From contig JAKPJZ010000043.1 in NCBI GenBank assembly GCA_029553955.1, positions 1-34,847 of the forward strand: a DNA stretch of 34,847 nucleotides. The letters run 5' to 3'. Below are positions 7,201-14,693 of the stretch, piece after piece. The notes under the pieces were generated by a model, which was not told where the DNA came from, searched no databases, and saw nothing but the letters and a program-made list of their open reading frames with translations. Within the stretch, counting starts at the first letter, position 1, and each line of letters begins with the position of its first letter. This DNA comes from Chloroflexota bacterium. GTDB taxonomy: Bacteria > Chloroflexota > Anaerolineae > SpSt-313. A program made the position numbers and the translations under genes.

Positions 7201-7989
7201 CTACTTCCGTCGCTTCTGCACCAGCACGCGCCTCATGAGCGGCTGGAACAGCCGGCGCCGGCCCAGCGCCACGAGCACCCGATTCGCCAGGCCGGGCACG
7301 TAGGTCACCCCGCCGCGGCCCAGTGCCCGCAGCGACCCGGCGGCCACGTCGTCGGCGGTCATCCACAACGCGCCGGGGATGCGCTTGCGGTTGAAGCGCT
7401 GGTACTCGGCCGTGTCGTGGAACTCGCTGTAGGTAAAGCCCGGGCAGAGCGCCTGGATGCGCACGCCACTGCCCGCGAGCTCGGCCTGCAGCGTTTCGGA
7501 AAAGGCCACCAGGAAGCCCTTGGTGCCGGCATAGGTGACGTTGCCCGGCGTGGGCACAAAGGCGATGACCGAGGCCACGTTGATGATGGCGCCGCGGCCG
7601 CGCGCCACCATGCCCGGCAGCGCCGCACGGCACAGGCGCACCGCGGCCACCACGTGGAGCTGGATCATCTCCAACTGGCGCGCCAGGTCGGCGCGGGCAA
7701 AGCGGCCACTGGTGCCAAACCCGGCGGCGTTGACCAGCAGGTCGAGCGTTTCCATCCCGGCGATGGCCGCCTCGGCCTGAGCCACGCCGGCGGCCGCGGC
7801 CAGGTCGGCGGCGAGCACCTGCGCCTGGATGGCGTGGCGCTCGTGCAGCTCCCCGGCCAGCGCGGCCAGGCGCTCGGCGCGGCGGGCGACGAGGACGACG
7901 TCGTAGCCCCCCGCGGCCAGCCGGCGGGCGAACGCCGCGCCGATGCCGCTCGAGGCGCCGGTAATCAGGGCGGTCCGTCTCGCGTCCAT
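7201..7989 (-). CDS. Short-chain dehydrogenase/reductase
   Basis: 262 residues. N-terminal TGASSGIG binds the NAD(P) cofactor, and VLVARRAERL suggests NADP(H) preference (basic residues after strand 2). LLVNAAGFGTSG is the NNAG-like motif. Serine in INVASVIAF and the YAGTKGF motif supply the catalytic Ser, Tyr and Lys. The C-terminal extension ending QPLMRRVLVQKRRK is basic. The start at 7989 was chosen because a purine-rich GGAGAGGGGG site lies about 10 nt upstream. First gene of the SDR/GIY-YIG/phosphatase/HD operon. The substrate is unknown. Confidence 0.87.
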   Translation of the reverse strand: MDARRTALITGASSGIGAAFARRLAAGGYDVVLVARRAERLAALAGELHERHAIQAQVLAADLAAAAGVAQAEAAIAGMETLDLLVNAAGFGTSGRFARADLARQLEMIQLHVVAAVRLCRAALPGMVARGRGAIINVASVIAFVPTPGNVTYAGTKGFLVAFSETLQAELAGSGVRIQALCPGFTYSEFHDTAEYQRFNRKRIPGALWMTADDVAAGSLRALGRGGVTYVPGLANRVLVALGRRRLFQPLMRRVLVQKRRK

Positions 7990-8031
7990 GGTCTGCCCCC
8001 TCTCCTTGGGCCGGCGGCCGGCAGGGCGGAC

Positions 8032-8322
8032 CTGTTCCCTCTCCCTCCGAGGGAGAGGGCCAGGGTGAGGGTGAGACGCCGCAGGAACGGCCAGATGGGA
8101 GCGCCGGCGAACCGCTTCAGGCACAGCCAGGCGTCCATCGCGGCGCGCAATCCCCTCACCCTAGCCCTCTCCCCTGCGGGGGAGAGGGCCAGGGTGAGGG
8201 TGAGACGCCGCAGGAACGGCCAGATGGGAGCGCCGGCGAACCGCTTCAGGCACAGCCAGGCGTCCATCGCGGCGCGCAATCCCCTCACCCTAGCCCTCTC
8301 CCCTGCGGGGGAGAGGGAACAG
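8032..8322. repeat. Composite repeat: two identical 129-bp tandem units between 14-bp inverted ends
   Basis: The ends CTGTTCCCTCTCCC (8032-8045) and GGGAGAGGGAACAG (8309-8322) are exact reverse complements. Inside, 8051-8179 and 8180-8308 are identical 129-bp tandem copies. Each unit is an 82-nt unique segment next to a near-perfect 48-nt palindrome of the CCCTCACCCT...AGGGTGAGGG type (for example 8153-8200). The period is divisible by three, which creates spurious long frames. Situated in the promoter/leader region of the SDR operon. Confidence 0.85.
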
Positions 8323-8353
8323 ATCTGCCTGTCGGCCCATGAACTAGTCCCGA

Positions 8354-8383
8354 GTTGAGGGCGGTTCCCGAACCGCCCCTACA
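8354..8383. repeat. Short dispersed palindrome GGGCGGTTC-type
   Basis: GAGGGCGGTTCCCGAACCGC and following CCCTACAGG form a hairpin at the 3' end of the Nudix gene. A closely related perfect palindrome occurs inside the GH38 coding region at 11463-11490. Confidence 0.55.
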
Positions 8384-8915
8384 GGCGCAGCAGCGACAGC
8401 GCCACGGTCATCGCCCAGGCGAGCACCTTGAACTCGCCGGCCGCGAGCGCGTGCGCCAATTCGCTGCGGCTGAGGCGGAGCACCTGCTGCTCCTCGAGGT
8501 CGTCGGCCTGGGGCTCGGCTACCTGGCGGGCGCCGCGGGCCAGGTAGAGATAGCCGGTGCCCGCGCCGCGGTTGGCATCGGTGCGGTAGCGGCCGAGGTC
8601 CACCCACTCGGGCGCCTCACAGCCCATCTCCTCCAGCAGCTCGCGCCGCGCCCCGTCGAGCGGCGCCTCGCCCGGCTCCAGGTAGCCGCCGACCGGCGCC
8701 AGGCTCGTACCTTCGACGCCGTACTTGACCTGGCGGAAGCAGAGATACTCGCCCTGCGCCGTCTCGGCGAGCACGTTCACATAGTCGGGCGTGATGATCC
8801 AGGGCCAGTCTTCGATCACCCGGCCATCGGGCAGCTCGACGGTGTGATACTCGACGGTCAGGTAGTGGTTGTGCTGCAGCACCGTGCGCCGGGCACGGGT
8901 CTTCCAGGTCTGCAT
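8379..8915 (-). CDS. Nudix hydrolase (ADP-sugar pyrophosphatase-like)
   Basis: 178 residues. The full Nudix box is visible: G77-x5-E83-x7-R91-E92-xx-E95-E96-x-G98 in GGYLEPGEAPLDGARRELLEEMG order, binding the Mg ions that cleave X-linked nucleoside diphosphates. The preceding DYVNVLAETAQGEYLCFRQVKYG resembles NudF/ADP-ribose pyrophosphatase-like members, so an ADP-sugar substrate is the best guess. ATG at 8915 has GGAGGA 5 nt upstream. The upstream phosphatase gene ends 16 nt away on the same strand, so they are probably co-transcribed. Confidence 0.87.
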   Translation of the reverse strand: MQTWKTRARRTVLQHNHYLTVEYHTVELPDGRVIEDWPWIITPDYVNVLAETAQGEYLCFRQVKYGVEGTSLAPVGGYLEPGEAPLDGARRELLEEMGCEAPEWVDLGRYRTDANRGAGTGYLYLARGARQVAEPQADDLEEQQVLRLSRSELAHALAAGEFKVLAWAMTVALSLLRL

Positions 8916-8931
8916 GCCACTCCTCCAACGC

Positions 8932-9486
8932 CTATTCTCTGGGCTGCCACGAGCGCACGAACTGGCGCTGCACCTCCGTCTCGGGCGAGGGCCGGGCACG
9001 GCGCCCCACATCGCCCTGGCGCAGTTGGTCGATGCGCGTGAGCACGGCGTCGCCCGTGGCCAGGCCGTGGCGCGCCAGCCAGCAGCCGACGACGGTGCCC
9101 GTGCGCCCCACGCCGCCCCAGCAGTGCACGTACACCGGCCGGCCGGCGGCGATGCACTCGTCGACGGCGTCGAGGATCTGGCGCATCGTCTCGCGGGTGG
9201 GGATGTGCAGATCGCGGATCGGCATGCGCAGGCAGGTCACGGCCACGCCGCGCTCGGCGGCCAGGCGCCGGAATTCGCCGTCGTAGGGCGCGAAAGGCAG
9301 GCCGTCATCGTCGAGCTCGTACTCGCGCATCAGGTTGATGATGCAGCGAATGCCGCAGTCGAGCAGCCGGCGCAGCTTGGCCTCGGCCGCAGCCCGGTCC
9401 TTATCGCCGGGAAAGTAGCCGGCGAGGAAGCGCCCGGGCACGACCCAATACGAGCGATCGAAGGGCTTGGTACTCTGTTCACTCAT
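8932..9486 (-). CDS. Dual-specificity/tyrosine protein phosphatase family protein
   Basis: 184 residues. The phosphatase loop HCWGGVGRTG (121-130) has C122 as nucleophile and R128 for phosphate binding; D92 in MPIRDLHIP is the likely general acid. CIINLMREYELD resembles the CDKN3/KAP-like branch found in bacteria. Proteins of this class remove phosphate from tyrosine or from small phosphorylated molecules; the substrate is not evident. ATG at 9486 with TGAGG upstream. Genes of this run (PGA hydrolase-like, phosphatase, Nudix) read in one direction with short gaps. Confidence 0.85.
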   Translation of the reverse strand: MSEQSTKPFDRSYWVVPGRFLAGYFPGDKDRAAAEAKLRRLLDCGIRCIINLMREYELDDDGLPFAPYDGEFRRLAAERGVAVTCLRMPIRDLHIPTRETMRQILDAVDECIAAGRPVYVHCWGGVGRTGTVVGCWLARHGLATGDAVLTRIDQLRQGDVGRRARPSPETEVQRQFVRSWQPRE

Positions 9487-9519
9487 CGCGGCCTCACTCT
9501 ACACAGAACGCCACTGCGG

Positions 9520-10146
9520 TCAAACCGGCGGTCTCTCGAGCAAGACCCCCCGCACCGCGGCGACAAAGCGCGCGAACAGCGGCGTCGTCGTCTCGCGGCC
9601 CTGGCGGCTCAGGCCGGCGAACATGGCGCGCCGCAGCCCGCGGCTGACCTCCAACTGCAGGCCCCGGCCCGTCGCGCCGCGGTTGCAGATGTTGCGCGCG
9701 TCGAGCCCGGCCGTGGCGCCCGAGTCGCGCTCGGCGCACAAGCCGACGGCACGCAGCGCAGCGATGGCGCGCTCTTGCAGCTCTTCGTCGCGGCCGCCCA
9801 CGTAGACGGCCTGCTCGCCGCCCACGCGCCCGTGGATAGTCACCACGACCTCCGACTGCGCCACCAGAGCGAGGCCGATGGGCTCGTCGAAGCGGTGGCT
9901 GGCGAGATGCAGCCTGCCGTTGTGGTCGTCCTTCAGCCCTTCGAAGCAGTAGAGCGAGAGCTCGTCCCCGGCGATGGCGCGCGCCAGCTCCGACGTACCC
10001 GGCTCGATGGCGCCGCCGTGGGGAGCAATGACGGCGACCGGCAGCCGGCGCAGGGCGAGCACCTGGTAATCGCTGCCAGCGCGCTCGCCTTGGGCGAGGT
10101 CGGCGAACGAGCGGTAGTGATCATCAGAAGGCATCTCCATCTCCAT
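9520..10146 (-). CDS. Poly-gamma-glutamate hydrolase-like protein (DUF867 family)
   Basis: 208 residues. The pattern VAVIAPHGGAIEPGTSELARAI, then SLYCFEGLK and LHLASHRFDEP, ending with an AGLDARNICNRG segment and GLQLEVSRGLR, matches the Zn-dependent DUF867/PghP family known from phage and bacterial enzymes that cut poly-gamma-glutamate. H in PHGG, E in IEPG and H in ASHRFD are candidate zinc ligands. No signal peptide is seen, so the true substrate may be intracellular. Three in-frame ATGs lie within 13 nt (10146, 10140, 10134); the last has GGAG closest upstream. Confidence 0.75.
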   Translation of the reverse strand: MEMEMPSDDHYRSFADLAQGERAGSDYQVLALRRLPVAVIAPHGGAIEPGTSELARAIAGDELSLYCFEGLKDDHNGRLHLASHRFDEPIGLALVAQSEVVVTIHGRVGGEQAVYVGGRDEELQERAIAALRAVGLCAERDSGATAGLDARNICNRGATGRGLQLEVSRGLRRAMFAGLSRQGRETTTPLFARFVAAVRGVLLERPPV

Positions 10147-10202
10147 ACTGGGCTCGACGCCGTTCGAACGAGGGGGAATCTTCGCTCTTCAGGGCTAAGG
10201 TT

Positions 10203-10358
10203 CCCTCACCCCCGGCCCCTCTCCCACGTGCGCGGGGAGAGGAGAGCTGAGCCGCCGTCACGTCGTCGCGGGTCCGGCCCCTCCCCCCGCGCACGTTCAG
10301 GGGCGGACAGGGCAACAACCTTTCCCTCTCCCTCGGAGGGAGAGGGCAGGGGTGAGGG
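10203..10358. repeat. Dispersed repeat pair with 10-bp inverted ends
   Basis: CCCTCACCCC (10203-10212) and GGGGTGAGGG (10349-10358) are inverted ends. Between them are two imperfect hairpins, CCTCTCCCACGTGCGCGGGG with AGAGG, and CCCTCTCCCTCGGAGGGAGA with GGG. Same sequence class as 8032-8322. It fills the gap between the GH38 gene and the DUF867 gene. Confidence 0.65.
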
Positions 10359-10374
10359 TGCTCAAGACCTGGCT

Positions 10375-12825
10375 CTACACCACCACCCGCACTGTAGCGA
10401 TGGCGCCGGGCATGGTCAGCCGTACCGCTCCGTCGCACACCGCCAGCGGCCCGAGGTCGCGCTCGCGGGCGTCGCAGAGGGTGGCCGCCTGCACCTCACG
10501 GCCCGGCAGGCGCAGGGTGACCGGCTCGCCGTAGGCGCTGAGGGTGTAGAGGCGCACGATGAGGCCCGCGCCGCGCCAGGCCGGCTTGACGGCAATGACC
10601 GAGACGTCGCTGCGGTCGACGGTGGCCACCCCTGTGCAGAGCGCGTGCAGTTCGGCACGACTGGGGTCGCCCCACGGCCCAGCGTCGAGGGCCTGCGCGA
10701 TGGCGGGCAGCTCGTTGGCGCGCCAGTCGCCGCCGGCGGTGAAGAGGAGGGCATAATCGAAGGCGTAAGGTTCGCGCTCGTGGCCGGTGGCCGGCGTGGC
10801 GAGGATGGGCAGGAGGCCCCAGGCGCGCTCGCGGGTGGCGTTGCGCAGCGCCACCACCTCCAGGCAGCCGCCAGGCCGGCAGGCGACGGCGCCGGGCAGG
10901 CCCACGAGCAACGCCACGCCACGGCCGCTCGCTGCATCTTGCGCGTGCCAAAAGCGCTGCAGCGGCCAGAAGGTGGGGTCGTAGAGCTTGACGAGCGGCC
11001 GCTCGACGAGGCCCCCCGGCACGTCCATGGCCGCCGTCTGCGCGGCGAGGCCGGTGGCGAAGCGGAGGGTGACGGTGCGGCCTTTGGCGGCGCGGCCCAC
11101 CACACGGCCGCGGATGAGGGGCGAGCCGTCGAGCCACAAGAGCCGCCGCACGGGCTCACCGTCGAGCCGGCCGGCGCAGGCGATCTCGATCCCGCCGAGG
11201 CGCTCGCTCACCTGCAGCGCCGCCGGTCGCTCGCTGCTGCAGCGGCCCGCGGTGAGGTGGCCGCCGCGGAACTCGTGGCCCATGCGCCACAGCCCACCGG
11301 AGTCGCGGTAGCTGACGAGCTCGTGCGACGGCCCCACCAGCAACGCGGTGCCGCTCTCGGGCTCCCAGGCGCGCACGATGGCGCCGCCCGCGGCCTCGTC
11401 GAGCTCCAGGGCATAGTGCGCCGTGCGCACCACGATGCGGCCGTCCTCGCGGTGCCATGCGAGTAGGGGCGGTTCGCGAACCGCCCCTACGGCGTCCTCT
11501 GCGCCTCTGCGGTGCGTCTTCCGCAAGCGGTCGATGGCCGCATCGGCCGCCTGGCAGGCACGTTCGAGCCAGGGCTGCTGCTCGGCGTGCACCACGCGGT
11601 CGGGCGAGGTGCCGGTGATGAAATCGTGGTGGTTGGCGGTGGCGGCGATCCACCAGGCATCCCAAAGAGGAGGTTCGTAGTCGGCGCTTGAGGCTTGTCC
11701 GAGGCAGGGGTCCGAAGCGTTCAAGCGCTCGCTACAAAGGAGCCGCTCGACCAGCTCGTGGCACTGGCGCTTGAGGGTGGGGCGCGAGGTGTAAAAGCCG
11801 GTCCAATAGGGGTTGGGGTCGAGCGCCAGGGTGGGCAGCAGCGCACGGTGGCCGTCGACCAGCTCCAGGTAGTCGTCGAGCCCGGCGTTGACCGCCCAGA
11901 CGCCGCTCTCGGGGTAGCGCACCTGGTTGTAGCGGTCGAGCAGCGCTACGAGATCGGGGATGGGCCCGACAAAGTCAAAGCCGATGGGGCAGAAGAGGTA
12001 GGGCGTGCGGCTCAGCGGCGCCAGTTGGGCGATGTAGCCTGCGATGCGCCGCGCCACGTGGCGCTCCGAGCGGTCGGCCCAGGCCAGCGGCACGATGTAC
12101 ATGCGGCCGATGCCGTGATGCGCCAGCATGTCGCCCTGGCCGTAGGTGAAGGCGTTCCAGTGCGCGAGCACCTCACTGCCGTCGGGGCCACGCCAGACGA
12201 AATCGAGGCTGCGCGCCTCCTTCATGAGTTGCTCGGCTGTGGAGCCCGGCCGTGGAAAGTGCGACTCGGGCTCGTAATCGGCGCCGCCAAAGTACATGCC
12301 GTCGACGCGGGTGATCGCCGTACGGTCGTAGCCGGCCGCGCGCAGCAGCGAGGGCAGCGCCGGCGAGCAGCCAAAGCTGTCGGTGAAATAGGCCAGCCGC
12401 GGCTCCGGCGCCATGCCGTTGGCGCGCAGCCACTCCTGCCCCAGCAGCCAGTCGCGCAGGATGGCCTCGGGCCGCGGGATGAGCGTATCGGCCGTGGTGA
12501 CGCCGCTCGAGGTCAGGCGCAGCCGGCCCTCGTTCACCAGCCAGCGCACCTTGTCCTGCAGCTCGGGCCGGTCCTCCCAATACAGGCGCAGGAAGAACAG
12601 GCACTCTACCGAGTAGACGCGTCGCGGCTCGCGCACCAGCTCGTCGATGGCCCGGTCGAGGTTGGCGCGCACCAGGGGATAGTATTCGCTAGAGGTCCTG
12701 AGCCAATCGGGGTCCCAGTGGCTCGACTCGGCGAGAATCAGCACGCGCGCCGCATCGGCGGGGATGCCAAGACGGCGGCGCAGCGCCTGCTCACGCGCTT
12801 GGGGGCCGGCGGTCGTGTGGGTCAT
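10375..12825 (-). CDS. Glycoside hydrolase family 38-like (alpha-mannosidase-like) enzyme
   Basis: 816 residues. GH38 enzymes are zinc-dependent retaining alpha-mannosidases. SSHWDPDW (34-41) is the zinc-binding N-terminal motif in variant form, and D149 in YFTDSFGCSPALPSLL occupies the nucleophile position. FCPIGFDF and WWIAATANHHDFITGTSPDRV are further family segments. The C-terminal half (from about residue 470) is the beta-sandwich region. The ATG at 12825 has GGAAAG just upstream. No signal peptide, so it is probably cytoplasmic. Two dispersed repeats lie within the reading frame (11463-11515 and 11671-11692) without breaking it. The first encodes the linker between catalytic and C-terminal regions. 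Confidence 0.8.
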   Translation of the reverse strand: MTHTTAGPQAREQALRRRLGIPADAARVLILAESSHWDPDWLRTSSEYYPLVRANLDRAIDELVREPRRVYSVECLFFLRLYWEDRPELQDKVRWLVNEGRLRLTSSGVTTADTLIPRPEAILRDWLLGQEWLRANGMAPEPRLAYFTDSFGCSPALPSLLRAAGYDRTAITRVDGMYFGGADYEPESHFPRPGSTAEQLMKEARSLDFVWRGPDGSEVLAHWNAFTYGQGDMLAHHGIGRMYIVPLAWADRSERHVARRIAGYIAQLAPLSRTPYLFCPIGFDFVGPIPDLVALLDRYNQVRYPESGVWAVNAGLDDYLELVDGHRALLPTLALDPNPYWTGFYTSRPTLKRQCHELVERLLCSERLNASDPCLGQASSADYEPPLWDAWWIAATANHHDFITGTSPDRVVHAEQQPWLERACQAADAAIDRLRKTHRRGAEDAVGAVREPPLLAWHREDGRIVVRTAHYALELDEAAGGAIVRAWEPESGTALLVGPSHELVSYRDSGGLWRMGHEFRGGHLTAGRCSSERPAALQVSERLGGIEIACAGRLDGEPVRRLLWLDGSPLIRGRVVGRAAKGRTVTLRFATGLAAQTAAMDVPGGLVERPLVKLYDPTFWPLQRFWHAQDAASGRGVALLVGLPGAVACRPGGCLEVVALRNATRERAWGLLPILATPATGHEREPYAFDYALLFTAGGDWRANELPAIAQALDAGPWGDPSRAELHALCTGVATVDRSDVSVIAVKPAWRGAGLIVRLYTLSAYGEPVTLRLPGREVQAATLCDARERDLGPLAVCDGAVRLTMPGAIATVRVVV
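11463..11515. repeat. Dispersed palindrome plus CTCTGCG repeat inside the GH38 gene
   Basis: 11463-11490 is a perfect 28-nt palindrome (GTAGGGGCGGTTCG and its complement). It is followed by GGCGTCCTCTGCGCCTCTGC and GGTG, a copy of the repeat also found near 3860 and 27979. Together they are read in frame as part of the linker around THRRGAEDAVGAVREPPLL. Confidence 0.75.
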
Positions 12826-12872
12826 GGCTGCTTTCCACGTATCTAGGGGTCGCTGTCAACGGATTATGGGAA

Positions 12873-12923
12873 CGGATTGCACGGATTGGCTCCGCCGCAG
12901 CGGCAGCGAGTCCGTGCAATCCG
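12873..12923. repeat. 13-bp inverted repeat of the ATTGCACGGATT class
   Basis: CGGATTGCACGGA (12873-12885) and TCCGTGCAATCCG (12911-12923) are exact complements with 25 nt between. It lies between the 3' end of the DUF4190 gene and the start of GH38 and could end the DUF4190 transcript. Confidence 0.6.
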
Positions 12924-12937
12924 CGCCGCACGGGCCA

Positions 12938-13261
12938 TCAGTTGAACCCGCCCGAGCTGCTGGCCGCGATCATGACAAAGGCAAAGTAGCAGATGCCCAG
13001 GCACAGGCTGACGGCCGCAAGGCCCAGTTGCAGGTAGCCCAGCACCAGTCCCGCCGTCGCCTGGCCGCCGCCGGTGATGCGGCCCATGCTGGCGTTGATC
13101 TCGCGCCGGGCCATGTGGCCGGTGATGACTGCGACGATGGCGCCGATCACCGGCAGGATGACCCAGCTCGCGATGCCCATGATCAGGCTGATCGTGGCCA
13201 TGCTGGAGCTCTGCGTCGGCGCAGGGGGATAGGCAGGGGGATAATAGCGATAATCCGCCAT
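12938..13261 (-). CDS. DUF4190 small membrane protein
   Basis: 107 residues. A proline/tyrosine-rich N-terminus (YRYYPPAYPPAPT) is followed by two membrane segments at about residues 22-48 (ISLIMGIASWVILPVIGAIV) and 70-98 (LVLGYLQLGLAAVSLCLGIC), joined by GHMARREINASMG. This is the standard layout of DUF4190 proteins, which have no established function. ATG at 13261 with AGGAGG upstream. A good promoter lies at 13307-13335, divergent from that of the lipoate ligase gene. Confidence 0.85.
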   Translation of the reverse strand: MADYRYYPPAYPPAPTQSSSMATISLIMGIASWVILPVIGAIVAVITGHMARREINASMGRITGGGQATAGLVLGYLQLGLAAVSLCLGICYFAFVMIAASSSGGFN

Positions 13262-13306
13262 GAAGGCCTCCTATTGTGCACAGCACTTGTCATTGCTACA
13301 CCTTGC

Positions 13307-13335
13307 ATTCTACACCAGTCCGGGCCGCTGCGCAA
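13307..13335 (-). promoter_or_regulatory. Promoter of the DUF4190 gene
   Basis: On the minus strand TTGCGC (13335-13330), 17-nt spacer, TAGAAT (13312-13307). Leader of about 40 nt to the ATG at 13261. Confidence 0.5.
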
Positions 13336-13345
13336 AGGCGAGCGA

Positions 13346-13375
13346 TTTACCCCTCTTTCGATTCCTGACTATAAT
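13346..13375 (+). promoter_or_regulatory. Promoter of the lipoate ligase gene
   Basis: TTTACC (13346-13351), 18-nt spacer, perfect TATAAT (13370-13375). Predicted start near 13382, giving a leader of about 100 nt that contains the GNA-hairpin motif. Confidence 0.55.
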
Positions 13376-13408
13376 GGAGTCAATTCCAGGACACCTTGGG
13401 TATCCCGA

Positions 13409-13438
13409 ACCGGGCTCGCGCGCAGCGTCAAACCCGGT
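13409..13438 (+). repeat. 30-nt GNA-hairpin motif in the lplA leader, copy without a palindrome
   Basis: ACCGG at the start, CCGGT at the end, GCGCAGC in the middle (GCA triloop). CCAGG (13386-13390) and CCTGG (13445-13449) pair around it, and the outer pair extends one base (A13408-T13439). It would be part of the lplA mRNA 5' leader and ends 46 nt before the start codon. It resembles the copy at 22417 most. Confidence 0.6.
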
Positions 13439-13484
13439 TGCCGGCCTGGTAACGAGAACGCGCTTGACTAGAAAGAGGCCCGCT

Positions 13485-14321
13485 ATGGCAGCAACAGAAT
13501 CTACCTCCGAGCGCGCCGGACAATCGGGCGAGGCCTGGCGCCTGCTGGACCTGAGCGACCCCGACCCCTACATCAACATGGCCATCGAAGAGGCGCTGAT
13601 GCACTCGGTGGGCGCGGGCGAGGCGCCCCCCACGCTGCGCCTGTGGCAGAACCAAAACGCGGTGATCATCGGCTACTTTCAGGATGCGGACGTTGAGGCC
13701 GACCTGGAGGCCTGCCGCGCGCTGGGCACGGCGGTGGTGCGCCGCGTCTCGGGCGGCGGCGCCGTGTATCACGATCCGGGCAACCTCAACTATGCCCTCT
13801 TCCTGCCGTTGGGCCACCCGCAGGTGCCCGACGATATCATGGCCTCCTACCGCCTCTACTGCGGCGCCGTGATCGAGGCGCTTTCGAGCCTGGGGCTGGC
13901 GGCCGAGTTTGCCCCCATCAACGACATCGTGGTGGGAGGGCGCAAGGTCTCGGGCACGGCGCAGGCGCGGCGCTGGGGCGCGCTGCTGCACCACGGCACC
14001 TTGATGCTGCACCTCGACATCGCCATGATGGCCCGCGTGCTCAAGGTGACCCGCGAGCATCTGGAGAAGAAGGGGGTCAAGAGCGTCACCGAGCGCGTGG
14101 CCACCCTCGAGCAGCTCGGCCGGCCGCTGAGCGTCGCCGAGGCCAAGGCGGTGCTCGCCGAGGGATTGGTGCGCACCTTTGGCGTCGACCTGCGCCCCGG
14201 CGAGCTCACCCCCGCCGAGCACGAGCTGGTACGCCGCCTGTATGAGGAAAAGTACGGCCGCCCCGAGTGGAACCTGCGCCGCCCCGCCGACGCCCGCGAG
14301 GGCAAGGGCCACCTGGGCTGA
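13485..14321 (+). CDS. lplA: Lipoate-protein ligase A family protein
   Basis: 278 residues. Members attach lipoate (or octanoate/biotin-like acids) to a lysine of acyltransferase domains or H protein. The signature RRVSGGGAVYHDPGNLNYA begins at residue 86, with K154 in NDIVVGGRKVSGTAQ as the catalytic lysine. The C-terminal part (LEKKGVKSVTERVATLEQL) is the usual small accessory region. ATG at 13485 was chosen for the GAGG upstream and the promoter position. Relatives with octanoyltransferase (LipM-like) activity share this fold, so the exact reaction is not certain. Monocistronic, with a structured leader. Confidence 0.87.
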   Translation: MAATESTSERAGQSGEAWRLLDLSDPDPYINMAIEEALMHSVGAGEAPPTLRLWQNQNAVIIGYFQDADVEADLEACRALGTAVVRRVSGGGAVYHDPGNLNYALFLPLGHPQVPDDIMASYRLYCGAVIEALSSLGLAAEFAPINDIVVGGRKVSGTAQARRWGALLHHGTLMLHLDIAMMARVLKVTREHLEKKGVKSVTERVATLEQLGRPLSVAEAKAVLAEGLVRTFGVDLRPGELTPAEHELVRRLYEEKYGRPEWNLRRPADAREGKGHLG

Positions 14322-14330
14322 GTGACTTGA

Positions 14331-14359
14331 TTGACAGTGGTCGCGGTCGGAGATATACT
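14331..14359 (+). promoter_or_regulatory. Promoter of the TumE-type toxin-antitoxin locus
   Basis: TTGACA (14331-14336), 17-nt spacer, TATACT (14354-14359), close to the sigma-70 consensus. It begins 10 nt after the lplA stop. Leader of about 40 nt. Confidence 0.65.
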
Positions 14360-14402
14360 CAGCACATAAATCACTAGAGTTCAGATTGTATGGGAGAAGC
14401 GT

Positions 14403-14693
14403 ATGAGTGAGCGAGTGACAGTCACTACAGAAAGACCGGCACTCCTCAGGCCTCTGCTCGGAGCGGCGATCCAGAATGAGGCCAAACTGGTCGCGCACGG
14501 CATCAAGCGCACGCGGGATCGGTTGGCGCTGTTCGAGAAGCGATTTGGCATATCATCGGAAGAGTTCGAGCGCCGCTTTGATGCCGGCGAGATAGAGGAG
14601 ACGCTGGATTACATCGAATGGTCGATGGAAATCCGCGCCTTGCGTCTGCTCCAGGAACAGCATCAGGTCCTGAGTGAGGCACGCGTTGATTGA
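14403..14693 (+). CDS. Putative antitoxin partner of a TumE-type toxin
   Basis: 96 residues, mostly helical. The segment EAKLVAHGIKRTRDRLALFEKRFGISSEEFERRFDAGEIEETLDYIEW matches the small acidic proteins commonly encoded just upstream of DUF6516/TumE-type proteins; this association is recalled from family context. No DNA-binding domain is obvious. ATG at 14403 with a weak purine-rich site (GGGAGAAG). The toxin remnant begins inside its last codons (20-nt overlap from GTG 14674). With the toxin broken, this gene may now be an orphan. Confidence 0.6.
   Translation: MSERVTVTTERPALLRPLLGAAIQNEAKLVAHGIKRTRDRLALFEKRFGISSEEFERRFDAGEIEETLDYIEWSMEIRALRLLQEQHQVLSEARVD

Noticed and set aside
8051..8308. 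Possible mini-CRISPR (palindromic repeats separated by a spacer)
   Set aside because: Only two spacers, identical to each other and 82 nt long, with 48-nt near-palindromes; no cas genes. It is a tandem duplication of a dispersed repeat.
8869..11466. Very long plus-strand open frame (865 codons) opposite four minus-strand genes
   Set aside because: It is an antisense shadow in GC-rich coding DNA; the minus strand encodes clear Nudix, phosphatase, DUF867 and GH38 proteins.
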